Below are positions 1-8,105 of a DNA stretch of 64,000 nt, piece by piece. The notes below the pieces were generated by a model. It did no database searches. It saw nothing but the letters and a program-made list of their open reading frames with translations, and had not been told where the DNA came from. Position numbers and translations under genes: made by a program. Origin of the DNA: Microcella alkalica (GTDB lineage Bacteria > Actinomycetota > Actinomycetes > Actinomycetales > Microbacteriaceae); NCBI RefSeq assembly GCF_014595885.1, contig NZ_JABUKC010000001.1, positions 124,001-188,000 on the forward strand. Reading direction: 5' to 3'. How positions within the stretch are numbered: position 1 is the first letter of the stretch; each line of letters opens with the position of its first letter.

Positions 1-724
1 TGCTCGCGTACGGCACGTGCTGCCGACCGTCGAAGACGATCGGCGCGTGGATCTCGTCGGCGAACACCGTCGCCCCGTAGCGGTCGACGACCTCGCACAG
101 CGCCTCGAGCTCGGCGCGCTCGAACACGCGACCGCCCGGGTTCAACGGATTGCACAGCACCACGAGTCCGGCGCCGGCGGCGAGCGCCTCATCGATCGCG
201 ACCAGGTCGAGGGTGTGCCGGCCCTCGTGCACGGCGTTCGGCACCTCGATCACCTGCCGCCCCATCGCGACCGGCACCGTCAGGAACGGCATGTACGCCG
301 GCGTCGGCACGACGACCGCGCTGCCCGGCTTCGACCAGTGCTCGATCGTCAGCTCCAGCCCGCGGATCACGTCGGCGATCGGGTGCACGCGGCTCGACGA
401 CACGCTCCAGTCGAAGCGCTCGCGCAGCAGCCGCGCCGTCTCGCGCGACATCTCGCGGCCCACGGCGGGCGGCAGGTAGCCGAGCTGGCGGCCGTCGATC
501 GCGCGATGCAGGGCGGATGCCACGGCCGGCGCCGTGCCGAGATCCGACTCGGCCACCCAGGCGCCGACCGTGCCGGGGTGCATCGTCCACTTGAGGCCGC
601 CGCGGGCGGCGAGCTCGTCGGCACTCAGCGCGTCCCACTCGGCGAAGAGCGCCGCGCGCTCGGCCGCGGGGGCGGGGTCGAGTTCCACGCCCGTCGCGCC
701 CGCGGCCTCAGCGGAGGGCTGCAT
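1..724 (-). CDS. PatB/MalY-family PLP-dependent C-S lyase / aminotransferase, partial (3' end outside the window)
   Basis: The ATG at 724 opens a frame that runs off the left edge, giving 241 N-terminal residues. The protein reads as a fold-type I PLP enzyme of the MalY/PatB group (cystathionine beta-lyase-like). It has the early stretch LKWTMHPGTVGAWVAESD, then GYLPPAVG, the cofactor-region motif CNPLNPGGRVF near residue 200, and FADEIHAPIVFDG, whose Asp binds the PLP pyridine. The PLP lysine lies beyond the edge. The family cleaves cystathionine or related C-S bonds in the cytoplasm. The start overlaps the last 17 bases of the phosphoglucomutase gene, so the two are probably co-transcribed and translationally coupled. 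A plain aminotransferase role cannot be excluded. Confidence 0.85.
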   Translation of the reverse strand, partial: MQPSAEAAGATGVELDPAPAAERAALFAEWDALSADELAARGGLKWTMHPGTVGAWVAESDLGTAPAVASALHRAIDGRQLGYLPPAVGREMSRETARLLRERFDWSVSSSRVHPIADVIRGLELTIEHWSKPGSAVVVPTPAYMPFLTVPVAMGRQVIEVPNAVHEGRHTLDLVAIDEALAAGAGLVVLCNPLNPGGRVFERAELEALCEVVDRYGATVFADEIHAPIVFDGRQHVPYAS

Positions 725-2321
725 CGACGATCGCCTTCGCCTCGGCCTGCACCTCGCGCAGGTGCTGCTCGCCGCGGAACGACTCGGCGTAGATCTTGTA
801 GACGTCCTCCGTGCCGCTCGGGCGTGCCGCGAACCAGGCGTTCTCGGTGACCACCTTCACGCCGCCGATCGCGGCGCCATTGCCCGGCGCCTCCGACAGG
901 CGGGCCGTGATCGGCTCACCCGCCAGCTCGGTGGCCGCGATCGCGTCGCCCGACAGCTTCGACAGGGCCGCCTTCTGCTCTTTCGTGGCCGCGGCATCCA
1001 CCCGCTCATAGGCGGGAGCGCCGTACCGCGCGGTCAGCCCCGCGTACAGCTGCGACGGCGTCGAGCCGGTCACCGCGGTGATCTCGCTCGCGAGCAGGGC
1101 GAGCAGAATGCCGTCCTTGTCGGTCGTCCACGCGCTGCCGTCGCGGCGCACGAAGCTCGCCCCCGCGCTCTCCTCGCCGCCGAACGCGACCGAGCCGTCG
1201 ATGAGGCCCGGCACGAACCACTTGAAGCCGACCGGCACCTCGTGCAGGCGACGGCCGAGACCCGCCGCGACCCGGTCGATCATCGAGCTCGACACGAGCG
1301 TCTTGCCGATCGCGGCGTCGGGGCGCCAGTCGGGGCGGTGCGTGTACAGGTACTCGATCGCGACCGCGAGGTAGTGGTTGGGGTTCATGAGGCCGCCGTC
1401 GGGGGTGACGATGCCGTGGCGGTCGGCGTCGGCGTCGTTGCCGGTCAGCAGCGCGTAGTCGTGCTGGTGCGCGAGCACGCTCGCCATCGCGCTCGGGCTG
1501 GAGGGATCCATGCGGATCTTCTCGTCCCAGTCGAGCGTCATGAAGCTCCAGGCCGGGTCGACGAGCGGGTTCACGACCGTGAGGTCGAGGCCGTAGTGCT
1601 CGGCGATGAACTGCCAGTACTCGACGCTCGCGCCGCCCAGCGGGTCGGCGCCGACATGGAGGCCGGCCTCGCGCACGGCATCCATGTCGAGGATGCTCGC
1701 GAGGTCGGCGACGTAGTGCAGCCGGTAGTCGTACGCGTGCGTGTCGATCGCGGCACCGCGTCGCACGTCGGCCGAGCCGTCGGCGATGATCGCGTTCGCG
1801 CGGTTCGCGATCCACGTCGTCGCGTCGGAGTCGGCCGGCCCGCCGTGCGGCGGGTTGTACTTGAAGCCGCCGTCGCGCGGCGGGTTGTGGCTCGGCGTGA
1901 TGACGATGCCGTCGGCCTGCGCGAGCCCGCTGCGGTTGTGGGTGATGATCGCGTGGCTCAGCGCCGGTGTCGGCACGTAGCCGTCGTGGGCGTCGACGAA
2001 GGCGGCGACGCCGTTCGCCGCGAGCACCTGCAGCGCCGTGCGCTGCGCGGGCGCCGAGAGGGCGTGGGTGTCGGCGCCGACGAAGATCGGCCCGGTCGTG
2101 CCCTGCGTCGCGCGATACTCCACGATCGCCTGCGTGATCGCGGCGATGTGCGTGTCGGTGAACGCGCCGTCGAGGCTCGACCCGCGGTGGCCGCTCGTGC
2201 CGAACACCACCCGCTGCGCGGGGTCGTCGAGGTCGGGCACGCGGTCGTGGTACGCCGCGATGAGCGCGTCGACGTCGACGAGGTCGGAGGGCTGGGCGGG
2301 GGTTCCGGCACGGCTCTGCAT
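708..2321 (-). CDS. pgm: Phosphoglucomutase (alpha-D-glucose-specific)
   Basis: This 537-residue enzyme interconverts glucose 1-phosphate and glucose 6-phosphate in the cytoplasm. It shows the family landmarks in order: FGTSGHRGSSLDGAF near the N-terminus, the phosphoserine loop ITPSHNPPRDGGFKYNPPHGG, the metal loop GNDADADRHGIV, the sugar-binding FGGEESAGASF and the C-terminal phosphate-binding ARPSGTEDVYKIY. Length matches the E. coli Pgm type (about 546). The ATG at 2321 is chosen because the residues upstream of it do not resemble the family. A TTGGAT box lies six bases before that ATG and fits a weak leaderless promoter. It is divergent from pheA across a 106-bp gap and overlaps the downstream PatB-like gene. 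Confidence 0.95.
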   Translation of the reverse strand: MQSRAGTPAQPSDLVDVDALIAAYHDRVPDLDDPAQRVVFGTSGHRGSSLDGAFTDTHIAAITQAIVEYRATQGTTGPIFVGADTHALSAPAQRTALQVLAANGVAAFVDAHDGYVPTPALSHAIITHNRSGLAQADGIVITPSHNPPRDGGFKYNPPHGGPADSDATTWIANRANAIIADGSADVRRGAAIDTHAYDYRLHYVADLASILDMDAVREAGLHVGADPLGGASVEYWQFIAEHYGLDLTVVNPLVDPAWSFMTLDWDEKIRMDPSSPSAMASVLAHQHDYALLTGNDADADRHGIVTPDGGLMNPNHYLAVAIEYLYTHRPDWRPDAAIGKTLVSSSMIDRVAAGLGRRLHEVPVGFKWFVPGLIDGSVAFGGEESAGASFVRRDGSAWTTDKDGILLALLASEITAVTGSTPSQLYAGLTARYGAPAYERVDAAATKEQKAALSKLSGDAIAATELAGEPITARLSEAPGNGAAIGGVKVVTENAWFAARPSGTEDVYKIYAESFRGEQHLREVQAEAKAIVDAALR

Positions 2322-2414
2322 GCGCCCATCCAACCACCGGGGCCCGCGCGCGGCACAGGCTCTCGCGGGCTCCTCGCAGTCGCGGCCCGCCACGGCTCGC
2401 CGCGGCCCCGCCCC

Positions 2415-2420
2415 TAGACT
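2415..2420 (+). promoter_or_regulatory. -10 box TAGACT of pheA
   Basis: TAGACT ends seven bases before the pheA ATG. This places the expected transcription start at or beside the start codon, so the mRNA is probably leaderless. No Shine-Dalgarno sequence would fit otherwise. Confidence 0.6.
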
Positions 2421-2427
2421 GCGGAGC

Positions 2428-3378
2428 ATGAGCGCCGCCCCCGACAGCACGCCCGCCTACAGCTACCTGGGCCCCGTCGGCACGTTCACGTGGGAGGCCC
2501 TGCGGCAGGTGCCCGAGGCCGAGGGTGCCGTGTGGCGCAGCGTCGCAAACGTCGGCGAGGCGCTCGACGACGTCATCACCGGTCGCAGCGTCGCGGCCAT
2601 GATCGCGATCGAGAACTCGGTTGAGGGCGGAGTGAGCGCCACGCAGGATGCGCTCGCGACCATCCCGGGCCTGCGCATCATCGGCGAGTACCTGGTGTCG
2701 GTCGACTTCGTGCTCGTGGCCCGACCGGGCACGACGCTGGCGGATGTTCGGGTCGTCTCCGCGCATCCGGTCGCCTACGCGCAGTGCCGCCGGTTCCTGG
2801 AATCGGCCATCCCCAGTCACGGGCACGTGCCGGCGACCTCGAACGTCGCCGCGGCCGCGGGCCTGCTCGAGTCGGAGCTCGCCCAGGCCGCCGTCGCCCC
2901 TGTCGGCATCACCGCCCACCACGACCTGGAGGTGCTCGCCGAGCACATCGGCGACAACCCCAACGCCGTGACACGCTTCGTGCTCGTCAGTCGCACGCTC
3001 GGCCTGCCCGACCGTACCGGAGCCGACAAGACGAGCGTCATCGTCGAGCTGCCCGACAACGCGCCCGGTCGCCTGCTGGAGATGCTCGAGCAGTTCGCGA
3101 CGCGCGGCGTCAACATGAGCCTCATCGAGTCGCGCCCCATCGGCGACGCCCTCGGCCGCTACCGCTTCGTCATCGACCTCGACGGCCACGTCCGCGACGA
3201 GCGCGTTGCCGACGCCCTGCTCGGCCTCAAGCGGTTCAGCCCGAACGTCATGTTCCTCGGCTCGTACCCGCGGGCCGATCGCCAGCAGATCGAGGTCGTC
3301 TCGCAGTACGGCGACGACGTCTTCACGGATGCCCGCGACTGGCTGCGCGGCATCCTCAGCGGCGAGCCGCTCGCGTAG
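2428..3378 (+). CDS. pheA: Prephenate dehydratase
   Basis: This 316-residue cytoplasmic enzyme converts prephenate to phenylpyruvate in phenylalanine synthesis. The catalytic half begins SYLGPVGTFTWEAL and contains IAIENSVEGGVSATQD, the SAHPVAYAQC stretch and the TRF motif (AVTRFVLVS). A C-terminal ACT domain follows from about residue 205, with GRLLEMLEQFATRGVNM and the ESRP motif that binds phenylalanine for feedback inhibition. It is a monofunctional dehydratase without a fused chorismate mutase, as is usual in actinobacteria. It starts at the ATG directly behind a -10 box and is followed by hairpins at 3427-3457. Confidence 0.95.
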   Translation: MSAAPDSTPAYSYLGPVGTFTWEALRQVPEAEGAVWRSVANVGEALDDVITGRSVAAMIAIENSVEGGVSATQDALATIPGLRIIGEYLVSVDFVLVARPGTTLADVRVVSAHPVAYAQCRRFLESAIPSHGHVPATSNVAAAAGLLESELAQAAVAPVGITAHHDLEVLAEHIGDNPNAVTRFVLVSRTLGLPDRTGADKTSVIVELPDNAPGRLLEMLEQFATRGVNMSLIESRPIGDALGRYRFVIDLDGHVRDERVADALLGLKRFSPNVMFLGSYPRADRQQIEVVSQYGDDVFTDARDWLRGILSGEPLA

Positions 3379-3426
3379 GGGCCGCGCGGCCCGTGCCGCG
3401 TGCTGACCTCGGGTCGCTCGCGCCGG

Positions 3427-3457
3427 CCCCGGGTCGCTCGAGAGGCTCGAGCCGGGG
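3427..3457 (+). terminator. Probable terminator hairpin after pheA
   Basis: The inverted repeat GCTCGAG-AGG-CTCGAGC (3436-3452) is extended by outer CCCCG/CGGGG pairing. It lies about 50 bases after the pheA stop. There is no clear T-tract, as is common in high-GC genomes. Confidence 0.45.
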
Positions 3458-3510
3458 TGTCGTCCGCCCGCTCGCCCCGTCGCCGCACGGTTCGCACACA
3501 CCACCGTGGG

Positions 3511-3562
3511 CGGCATGCACTGCGTCGCGAAGCGCAGTGCATGCCGTGAACCGCAGTGCGTG
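3511..3562. repeat. Palindromic intergenic element, copy 1
   Basis: A perfect 14-bp stem (3511-3524 with 3533-3546) encloses an 8-base loop, followed by a GTGAACCGCAGTGCGTG tail. A degenerate copy lies in inverted orientation at 47225-47261, with about 28 of 37 aligned bases identical by hand. Both copies are intergenic and both fold into hairpins, so this resembles a REP-like element. It could also serve as a terminator. Confidence 0.5.
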
Positions 3563-3667
3563 GTCGAGGCTTGCGCGGCACTGCTGCGGGCGCGCGGCAC
3601 GCCCGGGGGCGGCGGTCGCTCAGGCCGCCGCACCCGTTGCGATGGTCGCGCTCCCACCCCAACACCG

Positions 3668-3718
3668 CGAAAAACTTTCGATCTCGTTTCGGTAACAACA
3701 TGTTGTACTGATCAACAT
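3668..3718 (+). promoter_or_regulatory. Cluster of small palindromes, candidate operators for the xylanase gene
   Basis: Within 50 AT-rich bases there is CGAAA-AAC-TTTCG (3668-3680), the perfect 12-bp palindrome ACAACATGTTGT (3695-3706) and a second CAACAT at 3713-3718. Glycoside hydrolase genes in actinobacteria are often controlled by LacI-type repressors on palindromic sites. The regulator cannot be named from the sequence. Confidence 0.45.
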
Positions 3719-3723
3719 ATTCC

Positions 3724-3753
3724 TTGAATACCGGCCCTGCTCCGGCTTATCGT
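3724..3753 (+). promoter_or_regulatory. Candidate promoter of the xylanase gene
   Basis: A TTGAAT box (3724-3729) and a TATCGT box (3748-3753) are separated by 18 bases, upstream of a good Shine-Dalgarno AAAGGAG at 3781-3787. The palindromes at 3668-3718 sit just upstream, in position for repression or activation. Confidence 0.45.
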
Positions 3754-3791
3754 GGCCGAGTTTCCGCCACTTCCTCGCGCAAAGGAGCGCC

Positions 3792-6700
3792 ATGCGTCGG
3801 CTACGACGAACCGAAACTTTCGCAGCCTGGGGGGCCGTCACGGCTCTCCTCCTCGCCCCGATGACCGCCACGCCGGCCCTCGCCGCCGACACGGTCGTCA
3901 TCGACGCGGGCTTCGAGACCCTGCCGCTGCCCGCCGGTCTCCAGCAGAGCGGCAACCCCACCCTGTCGATCGTCGAGGTCGACGGCGATCCCGCCCTCTC
4001 GGTCGGCGGTCGCGCCAATGACTACGACGGCATCCAGACCGCCCCCGCCGCCCTCGCCGCGGGCACCACCTACCGGTTCTCGGTGGATGCCCGCCTCGCG
4101 GCCGGCACCGTCGGCACCGCCAACCTGCGCCTCGTCGTGAACTTCAACGGCGGCGGCGGCACGTACGCCTACGCCGCGGCCGCCGACGTCACCGCCGACG
4201 GCTGGACGACGCTCACGGGCGAGTACGCCATCCCCGCCGGCGCCACCGAGCCGAAGGTCTACACCGGCAGCGGCCCGCTCAGCGGCAGCGCCGACGCCTA
4301 CGGCTTCGTGCTCGACGACTTCGTCGTCACCGCGCTCGACACCGCTCCGGGAGGACCCATCACGCCCTCGCCCGACGTCGCCCCCGGCGGCTTCGTGAAT
4401 CCGACGACGACCGAGCTGGCCGCGGCCCAGGGCACCGGGAACGTCGCCGCGCTGACCTTCGACGACGGGCCCGCACCCGACACGGATGCGCTGCTCGACT
4501 TCCTCGCCGAGCAGGGCATCCCCGCCGTGTTCTGCGTGATTGGCTCGCAGATCCAGCAGCCCGGCGGCGCCGAGACGCTGCGCCGCATCGTCGACGAGGG
4601 CCACGTGCTGTGCAACCACTCCACCGGCTTCGCGAGCATGGACTCGCTCACCCCCGAGCAGGTGCAGGCCGACCTCGAGCAGAACCTCCGCATCATCCGC
4701 GAGGCGCTCGGCGACCCCGACGCGCCCGTGCCGTTCTTCCGCGCGCCCAACGGCGCCTGGGGTCAGACCCGCGAGGTGGCCGTCGCGCTCGGCATGCAGC
4801 CGCTCGCGGTGTCGAATCTCATCTTCGACTGGGACGGCAACGACCTGAGCGTCGAGACGCTCGAGGCGAACATCCGCACCGCGATGGAGCCCGGCCGCAT
4901 CCTGCTCGCCCACGACGGGCCAGCCAACCGCGCCAACACCGTCGCAGCGATCCGCACCGTGGTGACTGAGCGCCTGGCCGAGGGCTGGAGCTTTACGCTC
5001 CCCGCCGGCACGCCTGCGGCGACCGACCCCGGCACCCCCGGCGCGGTGGTGCTCGAGACGAGCTTCGAGGAGGGCCTCGACGGCTGGCAGCTGCGCCGCT
5101 CGAGCAACCTCGAGGTGGCACCGACGGTCGACGTCACAACCGAGCAGGCCCGCACCGGCGCCCAGTCGGCGGTGGTCGCGAACCGCGGCAATCAGGGCGA
5201 CGGCATCGGCCTGCCCGTGGTCGGCACGCTGCTGCCCGGCATCACCTACGAGCTCTCGGCCTGGGTGCGCTTCGCCGCCGGCCAGCCCGCGGGCGACATC
5301 TGGGTCACGCTGCAGGCCGACAGCGCGTTCCTCACGCAGGCGCAGGTCACGGGTCTGTCGAACGGCGAGTGGCGCGAGGTCGCGGCGTCGATCACGATGC
5401 CCGCCGGCGAGCTCGCGACGGGGCTGCTGTACTTCGAGACCGCCTACGACGGCGGAGCGGTCGGCAACACGAGCACCTTCTACGTCGACGACGTGACGAT
5501 CACGCAGGCCGAGGAGCTCGTCGTGCAGGAGCTCACCCCCATCAAGGACACGGTCGACTTCCCGATCGGCGTGGCGATCGACTCGCGCGAGACGGGCGGC
5601 GCGCAGGCGCAGCTCGTGAACCGGCACTTCGAGCAGGTCTCGAGCGAGAACTTCATGAAGCCGGAGGCGTTCTACACCGCCGACCGGGAGTTCTCGCCGA
5701 ACGCCGAGGGCGACTTGCTGATGGACTTCGCCGCCGAGAACGATCTGCGGGTCTGGGGCCACACCCTGGTCTGGCACTCCCAGACGCCGGCGTGGTTCTT
5801 CCAGAACGCCGAGGGCGCGCCGCTGACGACGTCCGAGGCCGACAAGCAGGTGCTGCGCGACCGCATGCGCCAGCACATCTTCGACGTCGCCGGCTACTAC
5901 GCCGAGACGCACGGCCTGTATGGCGGCGGCAACCCGATCGTCGCGTTCGACGTCGTCAACGAGGTTGTCAACGACGGCTCGCAGTTCGACGACGGTCTGC
6001 GCCGCAGCGAGTGGTACCGCATCCTCGGCGAGGAGTTCATCGATCTGGCGTTCCAGTACGCCGACGAGGCCTTCAACGGCGAGTTCGCCGCGGAGGGCGC
6101 TGATCGCCCGGTGGCCCTCTTCATCAACGACTACAACACCGAGCAGCTCGGCAAGCAGGACCGCATGCGGGCGCTGCTGGAGCGCCTGCTCGACCGCGGT
6201 GTGCCGGTCGACGGGCTGGGGCACCAGTTCCACGTGAGCCTGTCGTTCCCGGTCGACGCGCTCGGTGCGGCGATCGACCGCTTCGCCGACCTGCCGATCA
6301 CGCAGGCGGTGACCGAGCTCGACGTGACGACGGGCACGCCGGAGAGCGAGGCGCTCTTCGTCGACCAGGGCTACTACTACCGCGACGCATTCCGCGACTT
6401 CCGCGAGCGCGCCGAGGAGCTCTACTCGGTCACGATCTGGGGCCTCACCGACAACCGCAGCTGGCGCGCCGCCAACGGTGGTCCGCTGCTGTTCGACGCC
6501 CGCCTGCAGGCCAAGCCCGCCTACTTCGGGGTAATCGACGGCGAGCTGCCGGCTCCGCAGCGCTCGGCGAACGTGTTCGGCGCGACCGTCACCGACGTCG
6601 ATGACGCGCAGTGGCAGCGGATGCCCGACACGCGCGTCGACGACGAGGTCGCCTTCCAGCTCCGCTGGGCCGGCGATGCGCTCACGGTGCTCGTCGAGGT

Positions 6701-8033
6701 CGCCGACGCGACGCCCGAGGCGGGCGACGCGGTCGAGCTCGAGCTCGACGGTGCGGTCGTCTCGGTGCCGCGCGAGGATGCCCAGCGCGACTCGGCCGAC
6801 GGCTGGGCGACGGTCGTCGCGCTGCCGCTGAACGGCGCGGGCGAGGGCGACGCGGTCGGGTTCGATCTGCGCCGCTTCGACGGCGGCGAGCTGGTCTCGG
6901 CGTGGAACGCGCCGGGCGAGCTGGGCACGCTGACGCTGCTGGAGCCGCTGTCGTTCGTCGAGGTGGTCGAGACCGCCGAGGCGCCCGTCATCGACGGCGC
7001 GGTCGACGAGGCCTGGGCTGCGGCGAACGTCGTCGAGACGGGCAAGCAGGTCGAGGGCACGTCGGGTGCGTCGGCGACGGTGCGCACGCTGTGGCGCGAC
7101 GACCGGCTGCTGGTGCTCATGGAGGTCGCCGACCCGGTGGTCGACGTCTCGGGCTCCGACCCGTGGATCCAGGATTCGGTCGAGATCTACGTCGACGCCG
7201 GCAACGTCAAGAACGGCCCGTACCGCTACGACGACACGCAGATCCGCATCAGCGCTGAGAACGTGCTGTCGTTCGGCGCGGGCGGCGATGAGGGCTTCCA
7301 GCGGGCTCGGGTCGAGTCGGCGACGGCGCTCGTCGACGGCGGCTACGTCGTCGAGGCGTCGATCAGCCTGCTCGACAGCAGCGGGCTCGGTACGGTGCAC
7401 GGCCTCGACTTCCAGGTCAACGACGCGAGCGAGGGCGCGCGCACCTCGATCCGCAACTGGGCCGACCCGTCGGGCGCGGGCTACCAGTCGACGGCCCGCT
7501 GGGGCGTCGGCCAGCTCGTCGCGGCCGATGCCGGCGAGCCGGGCGAGCCGGGCGTCTCGATCGAGCTGGGTGCGTCGTCGGTGCGCGCCGGCGGCACGCT
7601 GCCGGTGAGCGTCTCGGGACTGGAGCCCGGCACCGAGCTCGAGCTCGTCCTCGCCGAGCCCTCGGCGGCGGATGCGCTGCGCACGGCCTCGGCGAGTCTC
7701 ACGCTCGCCGCCGCGGCCGAGCTGCCGCTCGTGCTCGGGTCGTTCGTCGCCGACGAGTCGGGCGCCGTCGACGCCGAGGTGCGCATCCCCGCCGAGGTCG
7801 CCGCGGGCGACTACGAGCTGCGCGTCGTGGTCGCCGGGGAGGTGCTCGCGAGCGCCGACCTGCAGGTGACCGCGGCGGCCGGCCCGGGTGCCGGCGGACC
7901 GGGCGCGGGAGCACCCGGCGCCGGCGGGCTGCCCGTCACGGGAGCGCTCGGCATGCTGCCGCTGCTCGCGCTCGCGCTGCTGCTGCTCGTCGGGGGAGCG
8001 GTGCTGCGCCACCGCGAGCCCGCGATGCGCTGA
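3792..8033 (+). CDS. Cell-wall-anchored modular xylanase: CE4-like deacetylase, GH10, CBM9-like modules and LPVTG sortase signal
   Basis: This 1413-residue exported enzyme has a signal peptide (about 1-32), a carbohydrate-binding jelly roll (35-180), a NodB/CE4-like deacetylase (215-405), a CBM4/9-like module (415-570) and a GH10 endo-xylanase (580-930). Two CBM9-like modules (940-1065 and 1070-1225) and an Ig-like domain follow. It ends with a Gly/Pro linker, LPVTG at 1380-1384, a hydrophobic helix and RHREPAMR, a sortase signal. GH10 catalytic residues are visible: acid/base Glu724 in DVVNEVV and nucleophile Glu842 in TELDV. The CE4-like part keeps TFDDGP (222-227), RAPNG (317-321) and AHDG (His374). 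It has His276-S-T-G-Phe280 where the family normally has HxxxH, so one metal ligand is replaced. It probably removes acetyl groups and cuts xylan at the cell surface. Confidence 0.93.
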   Translation: MRRLRRTETFAAWGAVTALLLAPMTATPALAADTVVIDAGFETLPLPAGLQQSGNPTLSIVEVDGDPALSVGGRANDYDGIQTAPAALAAGTTYRFSVDARLAAGTVGTANLRLVVNFNGGGGTYAYAAAADVTADGWTTLTGEYAIPAGATEPKVYTGSGPLSGSADAYGFVLDDFVVTALDTAPGGPITPSPDVAPGGFVNPTTTELAAAQGTGNVAALTFDDGPAPDTDALLDFLAEQGIPAVFCVIGSQIQQPGGAETLRRIVDEGHVLCNHSTGFASMDSLTPEQVQADLEQNLRIIREALGDPDAPVPFFRAPNGAWGQTREVAVALGMQPLAVSNLIFDWDGNDLSVETLEANIRTAMEPGRILLAHDGPANRANTVAAIRTVVTERLAEGWSFTLPAGTPAATDPGTPGAVVLETSFEEGLDGWQLRRSSNLEVAPTVDVTTEQARTGAQSAVVANRGNQGDGIGLPVVGTLLPGITYELSAWVRFAAGQPAGDIWVTLQADSAFLTQAQVTGLSNGEWREVAASITMPAGELATGLLYFETAYDGGAVGNTSTFYVDDVTITQAEELVVQELTPIKDTVDFPIGVAIDSRETGGAQAQLVNRHFEQVSSENFMKPEAFYTADREFSPNAEGDLLMDFAAENDLRVWGHTLVWHSQTPAWFFQNAEGAPLTTSEADKQVLRDRMRQHIFDVAGYYAETHGLYGGGNPIVAFDVVNEVVNDGSQFDDGLRRSEWYRILGEEFIDLAFQYADEAFNGEFAAEGADRPVALFINDYNTEQLGKQDRMRALLERLLDRGVPVDGLGHQFHVSLSFPVDALGAAIDRFADLPITQAVTELDVTTGTPESEALFVDQGYYYRDAFRDFRERAEELYSVTIWGLTDNRSWRAANGGPLLFDARLQAKPAYFGVIDGELPAPQRSANVFGATVTDVDDAQWQRMPDTRVDDEVAFQLRWAGDALTVLVEVADATPEAGDAVELELDGAVVSVPREDAQRDSADGWATVVALPLNGAGEGDAVGFDLRRFDGGELVSAWNAPGELGTLTLLEPLSFVEVVETAEAPVIDGAVDEAWAAANVVETGKQVEGTSGASATVRTLWRDDRLLVLMEVADPVVDVSGSDPWIQDSVEIYVDAGNVKNGPYRYDDTQIRISAENVLSFGAGGDEGFQRARVESATALVDGGYVVEASISLLDSSGLGTVHGLDFQVNDASEGARTSIRNWADPSGAGYQSTARWGVGQLVAADAGEPGEPGVSIELGASSVRAGGTLPVSVSGLEPGTELELVLAEPSAADALRTASASLTLAAAAELPLVLGSFVADESGAVDAEVRIPAEVAAGDYELRVVVAGEVLASADLQVTAAAGPGAGGPGAGAPGAGGLPVTGALGMLPLLALALLLLVGGAVLRHREPAMR

Positions 8034-8051
8034 GTCAACGGCTCGATCGGT

Positions 8052-8087
8052 CTGCGCCCGTCGTCCCTCCGGGGTCGGCGGGCGCAG
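8052..8087. terminator. Bidirectional terminator between convergent genes
   Basis: A 9-bp stem CTGCGCCCG/CGGGCGCAG with an 18-base loop lies between the stop codons of the xylanase gene and the lipid kinase gene. Confidence 0.65.
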
Positions 8088-8105
8088 CCGCGTCAGCGAG
8101 CGGCG

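Larger units (their letters stand above)
3379..3791. other. 413-bp gap between pheA and the xylanase gene
   Basis: No supported coding sequence lies here. The first part holds the pheA terminator hairpin. The middle holds the palindromic repeat at 3511-3562. The last 130 bases are strikingly AT-rich for this genome and contain small palindromes and a candidate promoter for the secreted xylan enzyme. Confidence 0.7.

Noticed and set aside
1006-3657. A long minus-strand frame covering pgm and pheA
   Set aside because: No recognisable domain. It runs through two genes read in other frames and is Arg/Pro/Ala-rich.
3801-8012. A 1403-codon antisense frame opposite the xylanase gene
   Set aside because: Same kind of shadow frame. 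The plus strand has a signal peptide, catalytic motifs and LPVTG in the right order.
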